A stretch of 64,000 bases of DNA from Desmonostoc muscorum FACHB-395 (GCF_014698035.1 NZ_JACJSF010000018.1:1-64000); one strand, 5' to 3'. Positions 41,323-50,638 are shown, counted from the stretch's first letter. The notes: generated by a model not told the origin, from the letters alone. Made by a program: numbers and translations.

Positions 41323-41713
41323 TTTTCCCCTGCTCCCTTGCTTCTTCCCCATTCCCCATTCCCTCTTCCCGTTGTTCGCTGCCATACCAGCGTTCAGCAA
41401 GTACATTGAGTTGATGAAGGATTTCAATGAGTTCCTTACCCCGTTCTGTCAGACCGTAAGTTACTTGGGGTGGAACAGTTGGTTCATATTGGCGATAAAT
41501 AATCTCTGCTGCCTCAAGCATCCTCAGTCTTTCTGTTAAAACCTTGGTAGAGATGCCCTCGACTAAGTGCTTCAATGCAACAAAGCGAGTAGGCCCACTA
41601 TTACACAACACCCACAGTATATACATTGTCCAAGGGCCTGATAGTAAAGACATCAGAATGCTGATTGGGCAAGCATCAGAATTTTTAGAGACAGACATCG
41701 ATAAATTCGCCAA
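41300..41713 (-). CDS. HxlR family transcriptional regulator
   Basis: A 137-residue winged-helix regulator. The characteristic opening is CPISILMSLLSGPWTMYILWVL, with FVALKHLVEGISTKVLTERL as the recognition region and YGLTERGKELIEIL forming the wing. Residues from about 110 (GSEQREEGMGNGEEA and on) are low-complexity and come from dispersed repeat copy B, so the native C-terminus has probably been replaced. It is divergent from the azoreductase gene. HxlR regulators of this kind sense electrophiles or redox stress and control neighbouring reductases. Perfect palindromes lie in the shared promoter region. Confidence 0.9.
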   Translation of the reverse strand: MANLSMSVSKNSDACPISILMSLLSGPWTMYILWVLCNSGPTRFVALKHLVEGISTKVLTERLRMLEAAEIIYRQYEPTVPPQVTYGLTERGKELIEILHQLNVLAERWYGSEQREEGMGNGEEAREQGKRGQGDKR

Positions 41714-41723
41714 AATTTTCCAA

Positions 41724-41766
41724 TAGTTACTTTATGGTAACTACTTTACTTTAGTAACTAGTTACT
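41724..41766. promoter_or_regulatory. Probable HxlR operator in the divergent promoter
   Basis: TAGTTAC-TTTATG-GTAACTA forms an inverted repeat at 41724-41743. AGTAACTAGTTACT at 41753-41766 is a perfect 14-base palindrome. The shared half-site AGTTAC/GTAACT occurs four times within 43 bases, directly upstream of the HxlR start, so autorepression and control of the azoreductase are plausible. Confidence 0.65.
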
Positions 41767-41848
41767 TTTAGTATCTGAGTGTAATGCTTTGAAATTTAGA
41801 CTCAAAAAAAGTCAAAGCAGTAAATCCTAGCTAATCAGGAGATATTTG

Positions 41849-42466
41849 GTGGTAAATATTCTACATATTGATTCCAGCCCCCGTGCTGAACGATCGCACT
41901 CACGAGAACTATCTAAAGAATTTGTCAGTGCTTGGAGGGCAGCACATCCTGAAGATGCGATCGCCTATAGAGATTTAGGTCGTCACCCAGTTCCTCACGT
42001 TGATGAAGCTTGGATTGCGGCAGCATTTTCACCACCAGAAACCCATACCCCAGAATTAACTGAGGCAATCAGGATTTCTGACGAATTGATTGATGAGTTT
42101 TTGGCAGCCGATCGCTACGTCTTTGGAGTGCCAATGTATAACCTGAATATCCCTTCCACTTTTAAGGCTTACATCGACCAAATCGTTCGCGCTAACCGGA
42201 CTTTTGCTGTAGAAGCTCAAGGCTTTAGAGGCTTAGTCGAGGGTAAAAAGGCGATTATCATTACAGCTCGCGGCGGTGACTTTAGCGGGACATCTCCTTT
42301 CGCTGCTTATGACTTCCAAGAACCATATCTGCGGGCGATTTTCGGCTTTATTGGGCTTACAGATATTCAATTTATTAATGCTAACAGGCTGAATGAGGGT
42401 GATGCCCGTACCCAATCTCTAGCAGAAGCACGGGAAGCAATTCAAGACGCGATCGCTCAGTGGTAA
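41849..42466 (+). CDS. azoR: FMN-dependent NADH-azoreductase
   Basis: An approximately 205-residue flavodoxin-fold quinone/azo reductase. The start is most likely GTG 41849, six bases after AGGAGA. The FMN-phosphate loop is HIDSSPRAERSHSRELS near 6-22. VPMYNLNIPSTFKAYIDQI near 95-113 and TARGGDFSG near 138-146 bind the isoalloxazine ring. It reduces quinones, and azo or nitro compounds in vitro, protecting against thiol stress. The divergent HxlR gene and the palindromic operator support inducible expression. A dispersed repeat lies directly after the stop. Confidence 0.9.
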   Translation: MVNILHIDSSPRAERSHSRELSKEFVSAWRAAHPEDAIAYRDLGRHPVPHVDEAWIAAAFSPPETHTPELTEAIRISDELIDEFLAADRYVFGVPMYNLNIPSTFKAYIDQIVRANRTFAVEAQGFRGLVEGKKAIIITARGGDFSGTSPFAAYDFQEPYLRAIFGFIGLTDIQFINANRLNEGDARTQSLAEAREAIQDAIAQW

Positions 42467-42486
42467 TGTATGGAATTGGGAATTGG

Positions 42487-42567
42487 GAAGAGGACTTGGG
42501 GACAAGGAGAATTGGGCACAAGGGGAAAGACTTGTTTCAAGTTCTCACCTCTTGTCCCCTTGTCCCC
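42487..42567 (+). repeat. Dispersed G/C-skewed repeat, copy C
   Basis: Third copy in the same orientation as A and B, between the azoR stop and the end of the minus-strand pdxH gene. One base differs in the first arm (GGGCACAAGGGG instead of GGGGACAAGGGG). Confidence 0.75.
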
Positions 42568-42585
42568 CTGCCTCCTGCCTCTTCT

Positions 42586-43230
42586 TCACGGTGATAACCG
42601 CTCAATTTTCCAAGTACCATTATCTAAACGGCTATAGAGCAAGCGATCATGTAAGCGACTAGAGCGTCCTTGCCAAAACTCAATTTCTGTAGGGATCACT
42701 CGTAAACCTCCCCAATGAGGCGGTCGGGGGATCTCTTGGTTTTCATATTTGCTATTAAACTCCTGCATACGTCGCTCTAAAACTTCTCGACTTTCTATCA
42801 CCTCGCTTTGATTAGATACCCACGCACCCAGACGACTGTTAGGAGGGCGGGTATCAAAATACTGGTCGGATTCAGTTTCAGAAACTTTCTCTACATACCC
42901 ACAAATCCGAACTTGACGTTCTAGTTCTGCCCACCAAAAGACTAAAGCCGCCAGAGGATTTTCTGCCAGTTCTTGTCCTTTACGGCTGTTGTAGTTGGTG
43001 AAGAAAGCAAAGCCCCGTTCATCGAAATCCTTCAGTAGCACCATTCTGGCTGAGGGCTTACCGTCGGGTGTGACGGTAGCAAGAGTCATCGCATTGGGTT
43101 CGGGGAGTTGACCTGCCAAAGCCTGATCGAACCATTTTTTAAATTGGATAAAAGGATTGAGGTCTACCTCGATTTCGCTTAAACCTTCCAAGGTGTAGTC
43201 TTTGCGGAGGTCAGCTACGGTTTTGTCCAT
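42586..43230 (-). CDS. pdxH: Pyridoxamine 5'-phosphate oxidase
   Basis: PdxH makes pyridoxal 5'-phosphate from pyridoxine or pyridoxamine phosphate using FMN and oxygen. The 214-residue protein has the usual features: [19 protein letters not shown] at the N-terminus, [20 protein letters not shown] near 54-73 (FMN and substrate contacts), [17 protein letters not shown] near 80, and the signature [20 protein letters not shown] near 183-202. The chain ends IERLSP, as in other PdxH proteins. It converges on azoR across repeat copy C. Confidence 0.95.
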   Translation of the reverse strand: MDKTVADLRKDYTLEGLSEIEVDLNPFIQFKKWFDQALAGQLPEPNAMTLATVTPDGKPSARMVLLKDFDERGFAFFTNYNSRKGQELAENPLAALVFWWAELERQVRICGYVEKVSETESDQYFDTRPPNSRLGAWVSNQSEVIESREVLERRMQEFNSKYENQEIPRPPHWGGLRVIPTEIEFWQGRSSRLHDRLLYSRLDNGTWKIERLSP

Positions 43231-43357
43231 TTTGATTTACTTCCTTGCTATCAGATACACTTATACATATCTTTGTTAAAAATATCTATGATAATAATCA
43301 GTATCATCAAGAATTTTACAAATTCTTTCAGGAATATCTTAAGATAGGTTGCATAAA

Positions 43358-44443
43358 ATGCGCCGTTCGGCCTCCCTTCAACGCCTGTTAATTTATGGTC
43401 TGAGCGGTCCAATTATCGCTCTTAATGTCTGGCTACTGTCCGTGCTTTTTCGATACTTCCAGCATCCAATTACCGTCTTGAGCATTGGGGCAATTTTAGC
43501 TTTTTTACTAAATTACCCGGTTAAGTTCTTTGAACGTGCCCGAATCACGCGCACTCAGGCAGTAATCATAGTTTTACTAGCAACATTAACCCTATTTGGG
43601 ATTCTTGGTGTCACCCTAGTGCCCTTGATCATTGACCAAACAATCCAACTGTTAAATAAGATCCCCGATTGGTTAGGCGCGAGTCAAGCAAACTTAGAAC
43701 AATTTGAGATGCTGGCAAAGCAAAGACGTTTGCCGATTGATCTCAGGGTTGTAAGCAGTCAAATCAATGCCAACATTCAGAATCTGGTGCAACAGCTAGC
43801 TTCTGGGGCAGTGGGATTTGCTGGGACACTATTATCAGGCTTATTTGACGTAGTGTTAGTCATTGTGCTGGCATTTTATATGCTTTTATATGGCGATCGC
43901 GTCTGGTATGGTCTAGTCAATCTTTTGCCCTCTAATATTGGAGAGCCTCTTACCGCATCCTTACGCCTAAATTTCCAGAACTTCTTCCTTAGTCAGTTGT
44001 TGCTAGGGCTATTCATGATGCTAACCCTGACACCAATTTTCTTAGTCATGAAGGTTCCCTTTGCCCTGTTGTTTGCCATATTAATTGGGATTTCAGAACT
44101 CATTCCCTTTATTGGGGCATCTCTTGGCATTGGTCTAGTGACGATTTTAGTACTACTGCAAAATTGGTGGTTAGCAGTTCAAGTTGCGATCGCGGCAATT
44201 CTTATGCAACAGCTTAAAGATAACTTGTTAGCTCCCAGGTTACTCGGCAACTTTATCGGGCTGAATCCCATTTGGATTTTTGTAGCTATTTTGATGGGAT
44301 TTGAGATTGCTGGGCTGTTAGGAACGCTTGTTGCTGTTCCCATTGCTGGTACTATTAAAGGCACTTTCGATGCGATCAAGAGCGGCAAACCGAGTAATTT
44401 CGTCTCAACTGTCACCATTGCTCGTGACCCACCTCCAGATTGA
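43358..44443 (+). CDS. AI-2E family transporter (PerM-like)
   Basis: I prefer ATG 43358 (MRRSASLQRLLIYG) over the TTG nine bases upstream. The 361-residue protein has about eight membrane helices in the AI-2E/PerM pattern: paired N-terminal helices, a soluble helical segment (residues about 105-150) and a C-terminal bundle. FAILIGISELIPFIGASLGIG, followed by LLAPRLLGNFIGLNPIWIF, is the family signature. Members export small molecules or act as Na+/H+ antiporters. The substrate here is unknown. Confidence 0.88.
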   Translation: MRRSASLQRLLIYGLSGPIIALNVWLLSVLFRYFQHPITVLSIGAILAFLLNYPVKFFERARITRTQAVIIVLLATLTLFGILGVTLVPLIIDQTIQLLNKIPDWLGASQANLEQFEMLAKQRRLPIDLRVVSSQINANIQNLVQQLASGAVGFAGTLLSGLFDVVLVIVLAFYMLLYGDRVWYGLVNLLPSNIGEPLTASLRLNFQNFFLSQLLLGLFMMLTLTPIFLVMKVPFALLFAILIGISELIPFIGASLGIGLVTILVLLQNWWLAVQVAIAAILMQQLKDNLLAPRLLGNFIGLNPIWIFVAILMGFEIAGLLGTLVAVPIAGTIKGTFDAIKSGKPSNFVSTVTIARDPPPD

Positions 44444-44480
44444 GAGGGGAGGGGCAGGGGGCAGAGGGCAGAGGGCAAGG

Positions 44481-44559
44481 GGGACTTGGGGACAAGAGGT
44501 GAGAACTTGAAACAAGTCTTTCCCCTTGTCCCCAATTCTCCTTGTCCCCAAGTCCTCTT
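44481..44559 (-). repeat. Dispersed G/C-skewed repeat, copy D (inverted)
   Basis: Fourth copy, in reverse orientation relative to A-C, 38 bases after the AI-2E transporter stop. The core reads AGAACTTGAAACAAGTCTTT. A GGGCAGAGGGCAGAGGG tract precedes it. Confidence 0.75.
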
Positions 44560-44769
44560 CTCAATTCCCAATATCAAAAGTTGCACATTCCGATCTCACA
44601 ATTCACAATGGTGATTGATTACAAATTTCAGAGGATACTGGCAGCAGGCAATTCCTGATTAAAAGAAGCACAAGCGAATGTATAAAGTACACGCTTTGCC
44701 AAGAGTCAATGAGTTTACTGTTGAATTTACAGTCTTTCGATTCTTAATTAATTAACTTAGAACCCGTTG

Positions 44770-45600
44770 ATGGAAGCTTCCGAGCTATTAGAAACAATCA
44801 CACTCCTGATTTACCAAGCTGAACAGGGAGAAATTGACCCTTGGGATGTCCAAGTAATTGAGGTGATTGACCGTTACTTAGAACTGATGGCACCGGAGTC
44901 GATAGGAAGAGGCTATGAAGCGGATTTGTCTCAATCTGGACAGGCATTTTTATCAGCATCAATGCTGGTATTATTCAAAGCTAATACATTGATGCAATTG
45001 TCAACAGTAGGCGATATCCAAGATGGTGTATTAGATGATGCGATGTTGGAAGATGAAGACGGGATATCACATCATGGTCATCGTCTACCATTAGAACGGC
45101 AATTGCGTCGTCGTCCATCGGCAATGCCACCACCAAAGCGCCGGGTAACTCTGCAAGAGTTAATCAAGCAATTGCAGATTATGGCAAACCAGCTAAAACT
45201 AGTAGAAAAAGTTAGCAAACCTATTCGTCCCAGACGTTTACCTAGCGTCCAAAGTATGCGGGAGGCGCTGGAGTTAGCTCACCAAGAAAATCTGACCGAA
45301 GTAGCTGGAGAACTCGAACAAGTCTTGAATTTATCGGCCAGAGAGCTAAATTCAGAACAAAATTGGTTGAATTTAGAACAACTTGTAGAATTGTGGACTC
45401 AGACAAAGCTTTTCAACCAAAATGGGTCTGGACATGAGACTAAACACAGTCATTTAGTTAGCGTTTTCTGGGCGCTACTACTACTTTCGGCTCAATCGAA
45501 AGTAGAGCTATTTCAAGAGGAGTTTTACAATGAGATAAAAATTCGGCTAATTACAGATTCAGCTAAGACCAGTAAACCTTTTGAGCAGTCGATGAACTAA
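44770..45600 (+). CDS. scpA: Segregation and condensation protein A
   Basis: ScpA is the kleisin that bridges the two SMC heads and, with ScpB, helps condense and separate chromosomes. The start is ATG 44770, one base after an overlapping TTG. The 276-residue protein opens with ELLETITLLIYQAEQGEIDP and WDVQVIEVIDRYLELM, the helical N-terminal domain that contacts the SMC neck. The C-terminal winged-helix region ends with VSVFWALLLLSAQSKVELFQ and EEFYNEIKIRL. No scpB gene is nearby, which is common in cyanobacteria. Confidence 0.9.
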   Translation: MEASELLETITLLIYQAEQGEIDPWDVQVIEVIDRYLELMAPESIGRGYEADLSQSGQAFLSASMLVLFKANTLMQLSTVGDIQDGVLDDAMLEDEDGISHHGHRLPLERQLRRRPSAMPPPKRRVTLQELIKQLQIMANQLKLVEKVSKPIRPRRLPSVQSMREALELAHQENLTEVAGELEQVLNLSARELNSEQNWLNLEQLVELWTQTKLFNQNGSGHETKHSHLVSVFWALLLLSAQSKVELFQEEFYNEIKIRLITDSAKTSKPFEQSMN

Positions 45601-45831
45601 AAAAGCGAAAAGTAGCCCTACAGATAATTTACAGATTTTTGATTCAGTCTCAAAATCCGAGTAAATTGAAAAGATAAGCGATCGCTTGTCATCTAAGTAT
45701 ATAGATGGTTGTAATAACCACTAAATTCCTGTTATCCCTGTTTTGGGGATGACTTAGAGCAGAAATAAAAACTGATGATTAAGTATCACTCGATGAAAGT
45801 AAACTGGCTTGTGGTTGAGGAATAAATTTTT

Positions 45832-47001
45832 ATGAAAGCGATGATTCTCGCGGCTGGCAAGGGTACTCGCGTGCGTCCGATTACCTATACAATTCCTAAA
45901 CCAATGATTCCCATCCTGCAAAAGCCAGTGATGGAATTCTTGCTGGAACTGTTACGCCAACATGGATTTGACCAAATTATGGTCAATGTCAGTCATTTGG
46001 CTGAAGAAATAGAAAACTATTTCCGTGATGGTCAACGGTTTGGGGTGCAGATTGCCTATTCCTTTGAAGGCAAAATTGATGATGACGGTAAACTGGTAGG
46101 GGAAGCAATCGGTTCTGCTGGAGGGATGCGCCGCATTCAAGACTTCTCACCGTTTTTTGATGATACCTTTGTGGTGTTGTGCGGTGATGCTTTGATTGAC
46201 CTAGATTTAACTGAGGCGGTTAAATGGCATAGAGCTAAAGGGGCGATCGCTACTATTATTACAAAATCTGTTCCCCAAGAAGAAGTTTCGAGCTACGGTG
46301 TGGTAGTCACTGATGAAGAGGGGCGTGTTAAAGCTTTCCAAGAAAAACCTTCAACTGAAGAAGCCCTCAGCACCAACATCAACACAGGTATTTACATCTT
46401 TGAACCAGAGGTTTTTAACTATATTCCCTCTGATGTGGAATATGACATTGGTAGCCAATTGTTCCCCAAATTAGTGGAAATCAAAGCTCCCTTCTACGCC
46501 ATCCCTATGGATTTTGAATGGGTAGATATTGGTAAAGTCCCAGACTATTGGCGAGCGATTCGCGGGGTACTGCTGGGTGAAATCAAAAATGTGCAAATCC
46601 CCGGTCATGAAGTCGCCCCTGGTATTTATACTGGCTTAAATGTCGCTGTAAATTGGGACAAAGTGGATATCACAGGCCCAGTTTACATCGGCGGTATGAC
46701 GAGAATAGAAGACGGAGCGAAAATTGTCGGCCCAGCGATGATTGGCCCCAATTGTTGGATATGTAGTGGCGCAACAGTAGAAAATAGCGTGATTTTTGAA
46801 TGGTCGCGCCTGGGGCCAGGAGTCAGGTTAGTAGATAAGCTAGTGTTTGGACGTTATTGTGTAGATAAAACTGGGGCCGCTATAGATGTCCAAGCGGCTG
46901 CTTTAGACTGGCTAATTACCGATGCTCGTCAGATACCACCATCTCATACCCCTGTTGAGCGACAAGCGATAGAGGAATTGCTGGGGACAAACGCGAATTA
47001 G
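45832..47001 (+). CDS. Sugar nucleotidyltransferase with left-handed beta-helix
   Basis: A 389-residue NDP-sugar pyrophosphorylase. The nucleotidyltransferase signature is MILAAGKGTRVRPIT at 4-18, with the conserved lysine in IPKPMIPI near 24. CGDALIDLDL near 119 is the metal-binding aspartate region, and INTGIYIFEPEV near 184 and EWVDIGKVPDYW near 228 complete the domain. After residue about 260 hexapeptide repeats follow (ITGPVYIGG, IVGPAMIGPNCWI). Such enzymes make GDP-mannose or dTDP/UDP-glucose for exopolysaccharide and cell-wall synthesis; the exact nucleotide and sugar cannot be fixed. Confidence 0.9.
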   Translation: MKAMILAAGKGTRVRPITYTIPKPMIPILQKPVMEFLLELLRQHGFDQIMVNVSHLAEEIENYFRDGQRFGVQIAYSFEGKIDDDGKLVGEAIGSAGGMRRIQDFSPFFDDTFVVLCGDALIDLDLTEAVKWHRAKGAIATIITKSVPQEEVSSYGVVVTDEEGRVKAFQEKPSTEEALSTNINTGIYIFEPEVFNYIPSDVEYDIGSQLFPKLVEIKAPFYAIPMDFEWVDIGKVPDYWRAIRGVLLGEIKNVQIPGHEVAPGIYTGLNVAVNWDKVDITGPVYIGGMTRIEDGAKIVGPAMIGPNCWICSGATVENSVIFEWSRLGPGVRLVDKLVFGRYCVDKTGAAIDVQAAALDWLITDARQIPPSHTPVERQAIEELLGTNAN

Positions 47002-47038
47002 GGAATGGGATGGAGAATGGGGAAGAAGCAAGGGAACA

Positions 47039-47120
47039 GGGGGACAAGGGGACAAGAGGTGAGAACTTGAAACAAGTCTTTCCCCTTGTCCCCAATTCTC
47101 CTTGTCCCCTTGTCCTCTTC
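47039..47120 (-). repeat. Dispersed G/C-skewed repeat, copy E (inverted)
   Basis: Fifth copy, in the orientation of copy D, between the convergent nucleotidyltransferase and speA genes. It fills almost the whole gap. Confidence 0.75.
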
Positions 47121-47137
47121 CCAATGCCCATTCCTAA

Positions 47138-49156
47138 CTAACTATTCAGATACGTGTATCTCCTGAGACTCTGCTCGTAAGTTTGCAGTAATCGCTGAGA
47201 TTCTGCTAGGGTGATACGCTTTTCTTCTAATGCTTTCTCACAACGCTGGCGAATGTTTTCCACCATATCTTCGGAGTCATACTGAACGTAGCTTACTACT
47301 TCGCTCATGGTGTCACCTTTGACAACGTGTTCAATCTGGTAGCCTTTGGGCGTTAATTGGATGTGAACAGCATTAGTATCGCCAAATAGGTTGTGCAAAT
47401 TGCCCATGATTTCTTGGTAAGCTCCATTCAAGAACATCCCTAAATAATAGGGTTCTCCGGGCTTGTAGGTATGTAGTTCTAAAACCGATTTGACATCGCG
47501 CAGGTCAATAAAGCGGTCTATTTTACCATCACTATCGCAGGTTAGGTCTGCTAAAATTCCTCGCCGGATTGGTTCTTCATCCAAACGGTGGATTGGCATG
47601 ATGGGGAATAGCTGGTCGATCGCCCAGCAATCTGGTGCTGATTGAAACACTGACATATTAACGTAGTAGATGGAAGCCATGATTTTCTCAAGGTCTTCTA
47701 GTTCATCGGGTACGTATTCTTGCTGTCTAGTGATGTTGAGAATTTTCTGACAACAAGCCCAGTATAGCCGTTCGGCTTTGGCTCGTTCTCTGAGGCGTAA
47801 AATTCCTAAGTTGAAGCGACTGATGGCCTCTTCTTTGAATTGTGCCGCATCGTGATACAACTCTTGGTAATTCTCTTGGTTGATAGATTGGTAGCTTTCC
47901 CAAAGATAATTAATGATTGGGGATTCTCCCTCTTGTGGAGGTTCTGGTGAATCGAGAGGGACATCACTAGTACTGAGAACATCAAAAATCAGCACCGACT
48001 GATGGGAAGCGATCGCACGTCCACTTTCGCTAATCAGTGTTGGTACGGTAATTTGGCGCTCTGCACAGGTATCTTTTAACTCTGCCACGATGTCGTTGGC
48101 ATAGTTCTGCATGTTGTAATTTTTCGACGCATAGAAGTTGGTTTGGGAGCCATCATAATCTACGCCCAAGCCGCCACCGACATCAAGGTATTTCATATCC
48201 GCCCCTAGCATGGCCAATTCCACATAAATGCGGCTGGCTTCTTGGATGGCATCTTTAATTACATTGATGGCAGAGATTTGTGAGCCGATGTGGAAGTGCA
48301 TCAACTGCAAAGAATCGAGCAGGTTAGCTTCGCGTAACTTGTCAACAGCCTCAATGACTTCAGGCATTGTCAAACCAAATTTAGCGCGATCGCCACTAGA
48401 GGCTCCCCAACGTCCCATACCTTGGGTGCTGAGTTTAGCCCGAACTCCCAAAATCGGTTTAATACCTAACTGGCGATTGGCATCAATCACCAAATCAACC
48501 TCTTCAATCTGTTCTAAGACAATGATTGGTGTTTGCCCTAGCCTTTGGGCTAACATTGCCGTTTCGATGTATTCTCGGTCTTTGTAGCCGTTGCAAACTA
48601 ACAATGCTCCTGGTGTATCTAAGACAGCCAGGGCAATCATTAATTCTGGCTTGGAACCAGCTTCTAAGCCAAATTGATGGGGTTTGCCAAACTTGACTAA
48701 ATCTTCAATCAAATGCCGCTCTTGGTTGCATTTGACAGGAAACACACCCCGGTATACGCCAGGGTAGTTGTAGCGGGCGATCGCTTTGGCAAAACAAGCA
48801 TTCAACCGTTCAATCCGGTCTTCCAAAATATCGGAAAAGCGAATCAACATCGGAAGTCCCAAGTTGCGCTGTTTCATGGAGTTAACCAATTCAAACAAGT
48901 CTAGGGAACCACCGCGATCGCCCTTGGGTGAAACGGTGACGTGACCAGCAGCGCTAATGGAAAAATAGGGTTGTCCCCAACCTTCAATACGGTATAATTC
49001 TTCGCTATCCTCAATTTTCCAGGAGCGAGGTAAACTTCCTGTGGTAGTACTAGGTGGTAAAAGTTTCTTTTGCTTATGATTTTTCACTTCAGATTTTTGT
49101 CCATTGGACGGTACTGGTACCACCTCGTCAGATGTAGCAGTTGACTCAACACCCAT
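47138..49156 (-). CDS. speA: Biosynthetic arginine decarboxylase
   Basis: SpeA converts arginine to agmatine and CO2, the entry to polyamines and an arginine-breakdown route in cyanobacteria. The 672-residue protein is the fold-III, PLP-dependent type. GVFPVKCNQERHLIEDLVKFG near 138-158 contains the PLP lysine. LMHFHIGSQISAI near 292 and YLDVGGGLGVDYDG near 327 form the cofactor phosphate region. ADLTCDSDGKIDRFI near 545 carries the catalytic cysteine site, and PYYLGMFLNGAYQEIMGNLHNLFGD follows. The 50-residue hydrophilic N-terminal extension is variable. Confidence 0.96.
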   Translation of the reverse strand: MGVESTATSDEVVPVPSNGQKSEVKNHKQKKLLPPSTTTGSLPRSWKIEDSEELYRIEGWGQPYFSISAAGHVTVSPKGDRGGSLDLFELVNSMKQRNLGLPMLIRFSDILEDRIERLNACFAKAIARYNYPGVYRGVFPVKCNQERHLIEDLVKFGKPHQFGLEAGSKPELMIALAVLDTPGALLVCNGYKDREYIETAMLAQRLGQTPIIVLEQIEEVDLVIDANRQLGIKPILGVRAKLSTQGMGRWGASSGDRAKFGLTMPEVIEAVDKLREANLLDSLQLMHFHIGSQISAINVIKDAIQEASRIYVELAMLGADMKYLDVGGGLGVDYDGSQTNFYASKNYNMQNYANDIVAELKDTCAERQITVPTLISESGRAIASHQSVLIFDVLSTSDVPLDSPEPPQEGESPIINYLWESYQSINQENYQELYHDAAQFKEEAISRFNLGILRLRERAKAERLYWACCQKILNITRQQEYVPDELEDLEKIMASIYYVNMSVFQSAPDCWAIDQLFPIMPIHRLDEEPIRRGILADLTCDSDGKIDRFIDLRDVKSVLELHTYKPGEPYYLGMFLNGAYQEIMGNLHNLFGDTNAVHIQLTPKGYQIEHVVKGDTMSEVVSYVQYDSEDMVENIRQRCEKALEEKRITLAESQRLLQTYEQSLRRYTYLNS

Positions 49157-49265
49157 TTCTTCCTAACCTCTGTTTTTCGCCCACGACTTAACAATTTAAC
49201 GCATTCATTTGGGAACGTATATGTACCCAAGGATAATTTCTAAGATAAACTCTGATTGGTCAAGA

Positions 49266-49340
49266 GTCATTGGTCATTAGTCATTGGTCATTGGTCATTA
49301 GTGCAAAATCCTTAGACTTAAGACAAATGACAAATGACAA
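49266..49340. repeat. STRR heptamer repeats upstream of ndk
   Basis: TTGGTCA/TTAGTCA heptamers run from about 49266 to 49301, and the reverse-complement type ACAAATGACAAATGACAAG follows at 49323-49341, allowing a hairpin. Short tandem heptamers of this kind are typical of heterocystous cyanobacteria. Confidence 0.65.
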
Positions 49341-49373
49341 GATAAAAACTTTATTAAGCTTTGGGAGATCGCA

Positions 49374-49823
49374 ATGGAACGTACATTTTTAGCAATTAAG
49401 CCTGACGGAGTACAACGGGGATTAGTGGGGGAAATTATCCGTCGCTTTGAAACTAAAGGTTTTACCCTAGTTGGTTTAAAGTTCCTGAAAGTCAGTAAAG
49501 AACTGGCTGAACAACACTATGGTGTTCACCGGGAACGTCCCTTTTTTGGTAGTCTAGTCGAATTTATCACTTCTAGCCCAGTGGTAGCGATGGTATGGGA
49601 AGGTGATGGTGTCGTTGCATCTGCCAGAAAGATTATTGGTGCCACGAACCCCTTAACATCTGAACCGGGAACAATTCGCGGTGATTTTGGCATCAATATT
49701 GGTCGCAACTTAATTCACGGTTCTGATGCTCCAGAAACCGCACAACAGGAAATAGCCCTATGGTTTAAAGATGAAGAATTAGTCAATTGGCAACCACACA
49801 TAACCCCTTGGTTGCACGAGTAA
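49374..49823 (+). CDS. ndk: Nucleoside diphosphate kinase
   Basis: Ndk equilibrates nucleoside di- and triphosphates by a phospho-histidine mechanism. The 149-residue protein opens [20 protein letters not shown]. The catalytic histidine is H115 in [14 protein letters not shown], preceded by [14 protein letters not shown]. All nucleotide-binding residues of the family look present, and the length is standard. It stands alone, convergent with the terC gene. Confidence 0.97.
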   Translation: MERTFLAIKPDGVQRGLVGEIIRRFETKGFTLVGLKFLKVSKELAEQHYGVHRERPFFGSLVEFITSSPVVAMVWEGDGVVASARKIIGATNPLTSEPGTIRGDFGINIGRNLIHGSDAPETAQQEIALWFKDEELVNWQPHITPWLHE

Positions 49824-49829
49824 GACATT

Positions 49830-49911
49830 AGGGGAGAGGTTACAGGTGACAGGTTACAGGGTATAGGGAATAATCTGTACCCTGTACCCTATTCCCTATT
49901 CCCTCTCCCCT
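49830..49911. terminator. Long imperfect hairpin between convergent ndk and terC
   Basis: AGGGGAGAGG (49830-49839) pairs with CCTCTCCCCT (49902-49911), and the inner arms GGGTATAGGGAATA (49859-49872) and TATTCCCTATTCCC (49890-49903) also nearly match. It probably ends transcripts from both sides. Confidence 0.5.
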
Positions 49912-49915
49912 CTTC

Positions 49916-50638
49916 TTACTTAGAGACTTCACTCTTTTCTGGTTCTAATTGGGGCACTTCAGTGTTAACACGCTTGGAAAATCCCCAGCCTAAAATCAGG
50001 AAGATGGCAGTAATCATGATCCATTCTGGTGGAACTAAATTATCATTCACCACTTTCAACAACAGGCGCAAGCCCACGAACGCTACAGTTACATAGCCTG
50101 CGTCTTCTAGGTTTTCGTATTCGTCTAGCCAACGGATAAACAATCCCGCCATAAATCGCAGCGTAATAATACCAATTGTTGCACCCGTCAGCACTAGCCA
50201 TTTTTCTTGAGAAACTGCGATCGCAGTTGTCACGCTATCCAAAGAAAATGCCAAATCTGTAAATGCAATCACAGGTATCGCTTGCAACAATGAATTAAAA
50301 CGTGGCCCGTGATGGTGATCGTCCTTAGATTCTTCCGAGGTAAAGTGTTGAAATACCAACCACAGCAGATAAGCAGCGCCCAATAATTCAAATTGCCAGA
50401 ATTTTTGCACCCAAGTGGCAGTCAGAATCAGGCTGATTCGCAGTACATAAGCAACGACTAAACCAAAGTTGAGGGCTTTACGCTCAAGTTCCTTGTCTTC
50501 CAACCCTTTTGCGATCGCAGCCAGAGCGATCGCATTGTCGGCAGATAACAGCGCCTCTAAAAGCACCAGGATCAGCAGAACTATAAGAGCTTCAAGGCTG
50601 AAATGAAAGTCGAGGTAATCAAAAATTCGGTCTAGCAT
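49916..50638 (-). CDS. TerC family integral membrane protein
   Basis: A 240-residue protein with seven membrane helices. LEALLSADNAIALAAIAKGL near 28-47 and VIAFTDLAFSLDSVTTAIAVS near 124-144 carry the conserved acidic residues (D34, D129 region) thought to bind metal. A histidine-containing loop (SKDDHHHGPR) lies in the middle. TerC relatives export manganese or act in tellurite resistance and photosynthetic membrane biogenesis; a metal-ion role is likely. The next gene to the right (51370) encodes a histidine-rich secreted-type peptide, a possible but unproven link. Confidence 0.9.
   Translation of the reverse strand: MLDRIFDYLDFHFSLEALIVLLILVLLEALLSADNAIALAAIAKGLEDKELERKALNFGLVVAYVLRISLILTATWVQKFWQFELLGAAYLLWLVFQHFTSEESKDDHHHGPRFNSLLQAIPVIAFTDLAFSLDSVTTAIAVSQEKWLVLTGATIGIITLRFMAGLFIRWLDEYENLEDAGYVTVAFVGLRLLLKVVNDNLVPPEWIMITAIFLILGWGFSKRVNTEVPQLEPEKSEVSK

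Noticed and set aside
41197..41539. Several 60-100 codon frames over repeat copy B
   Set aside because: They translate the dispersed repeat and also occur at the other copies.
44179..44586. 135-codon minus frame at the end of the AI-2E transporter gene
   Set aside because: It is antisense to the transporter and starts in repeat copy D.
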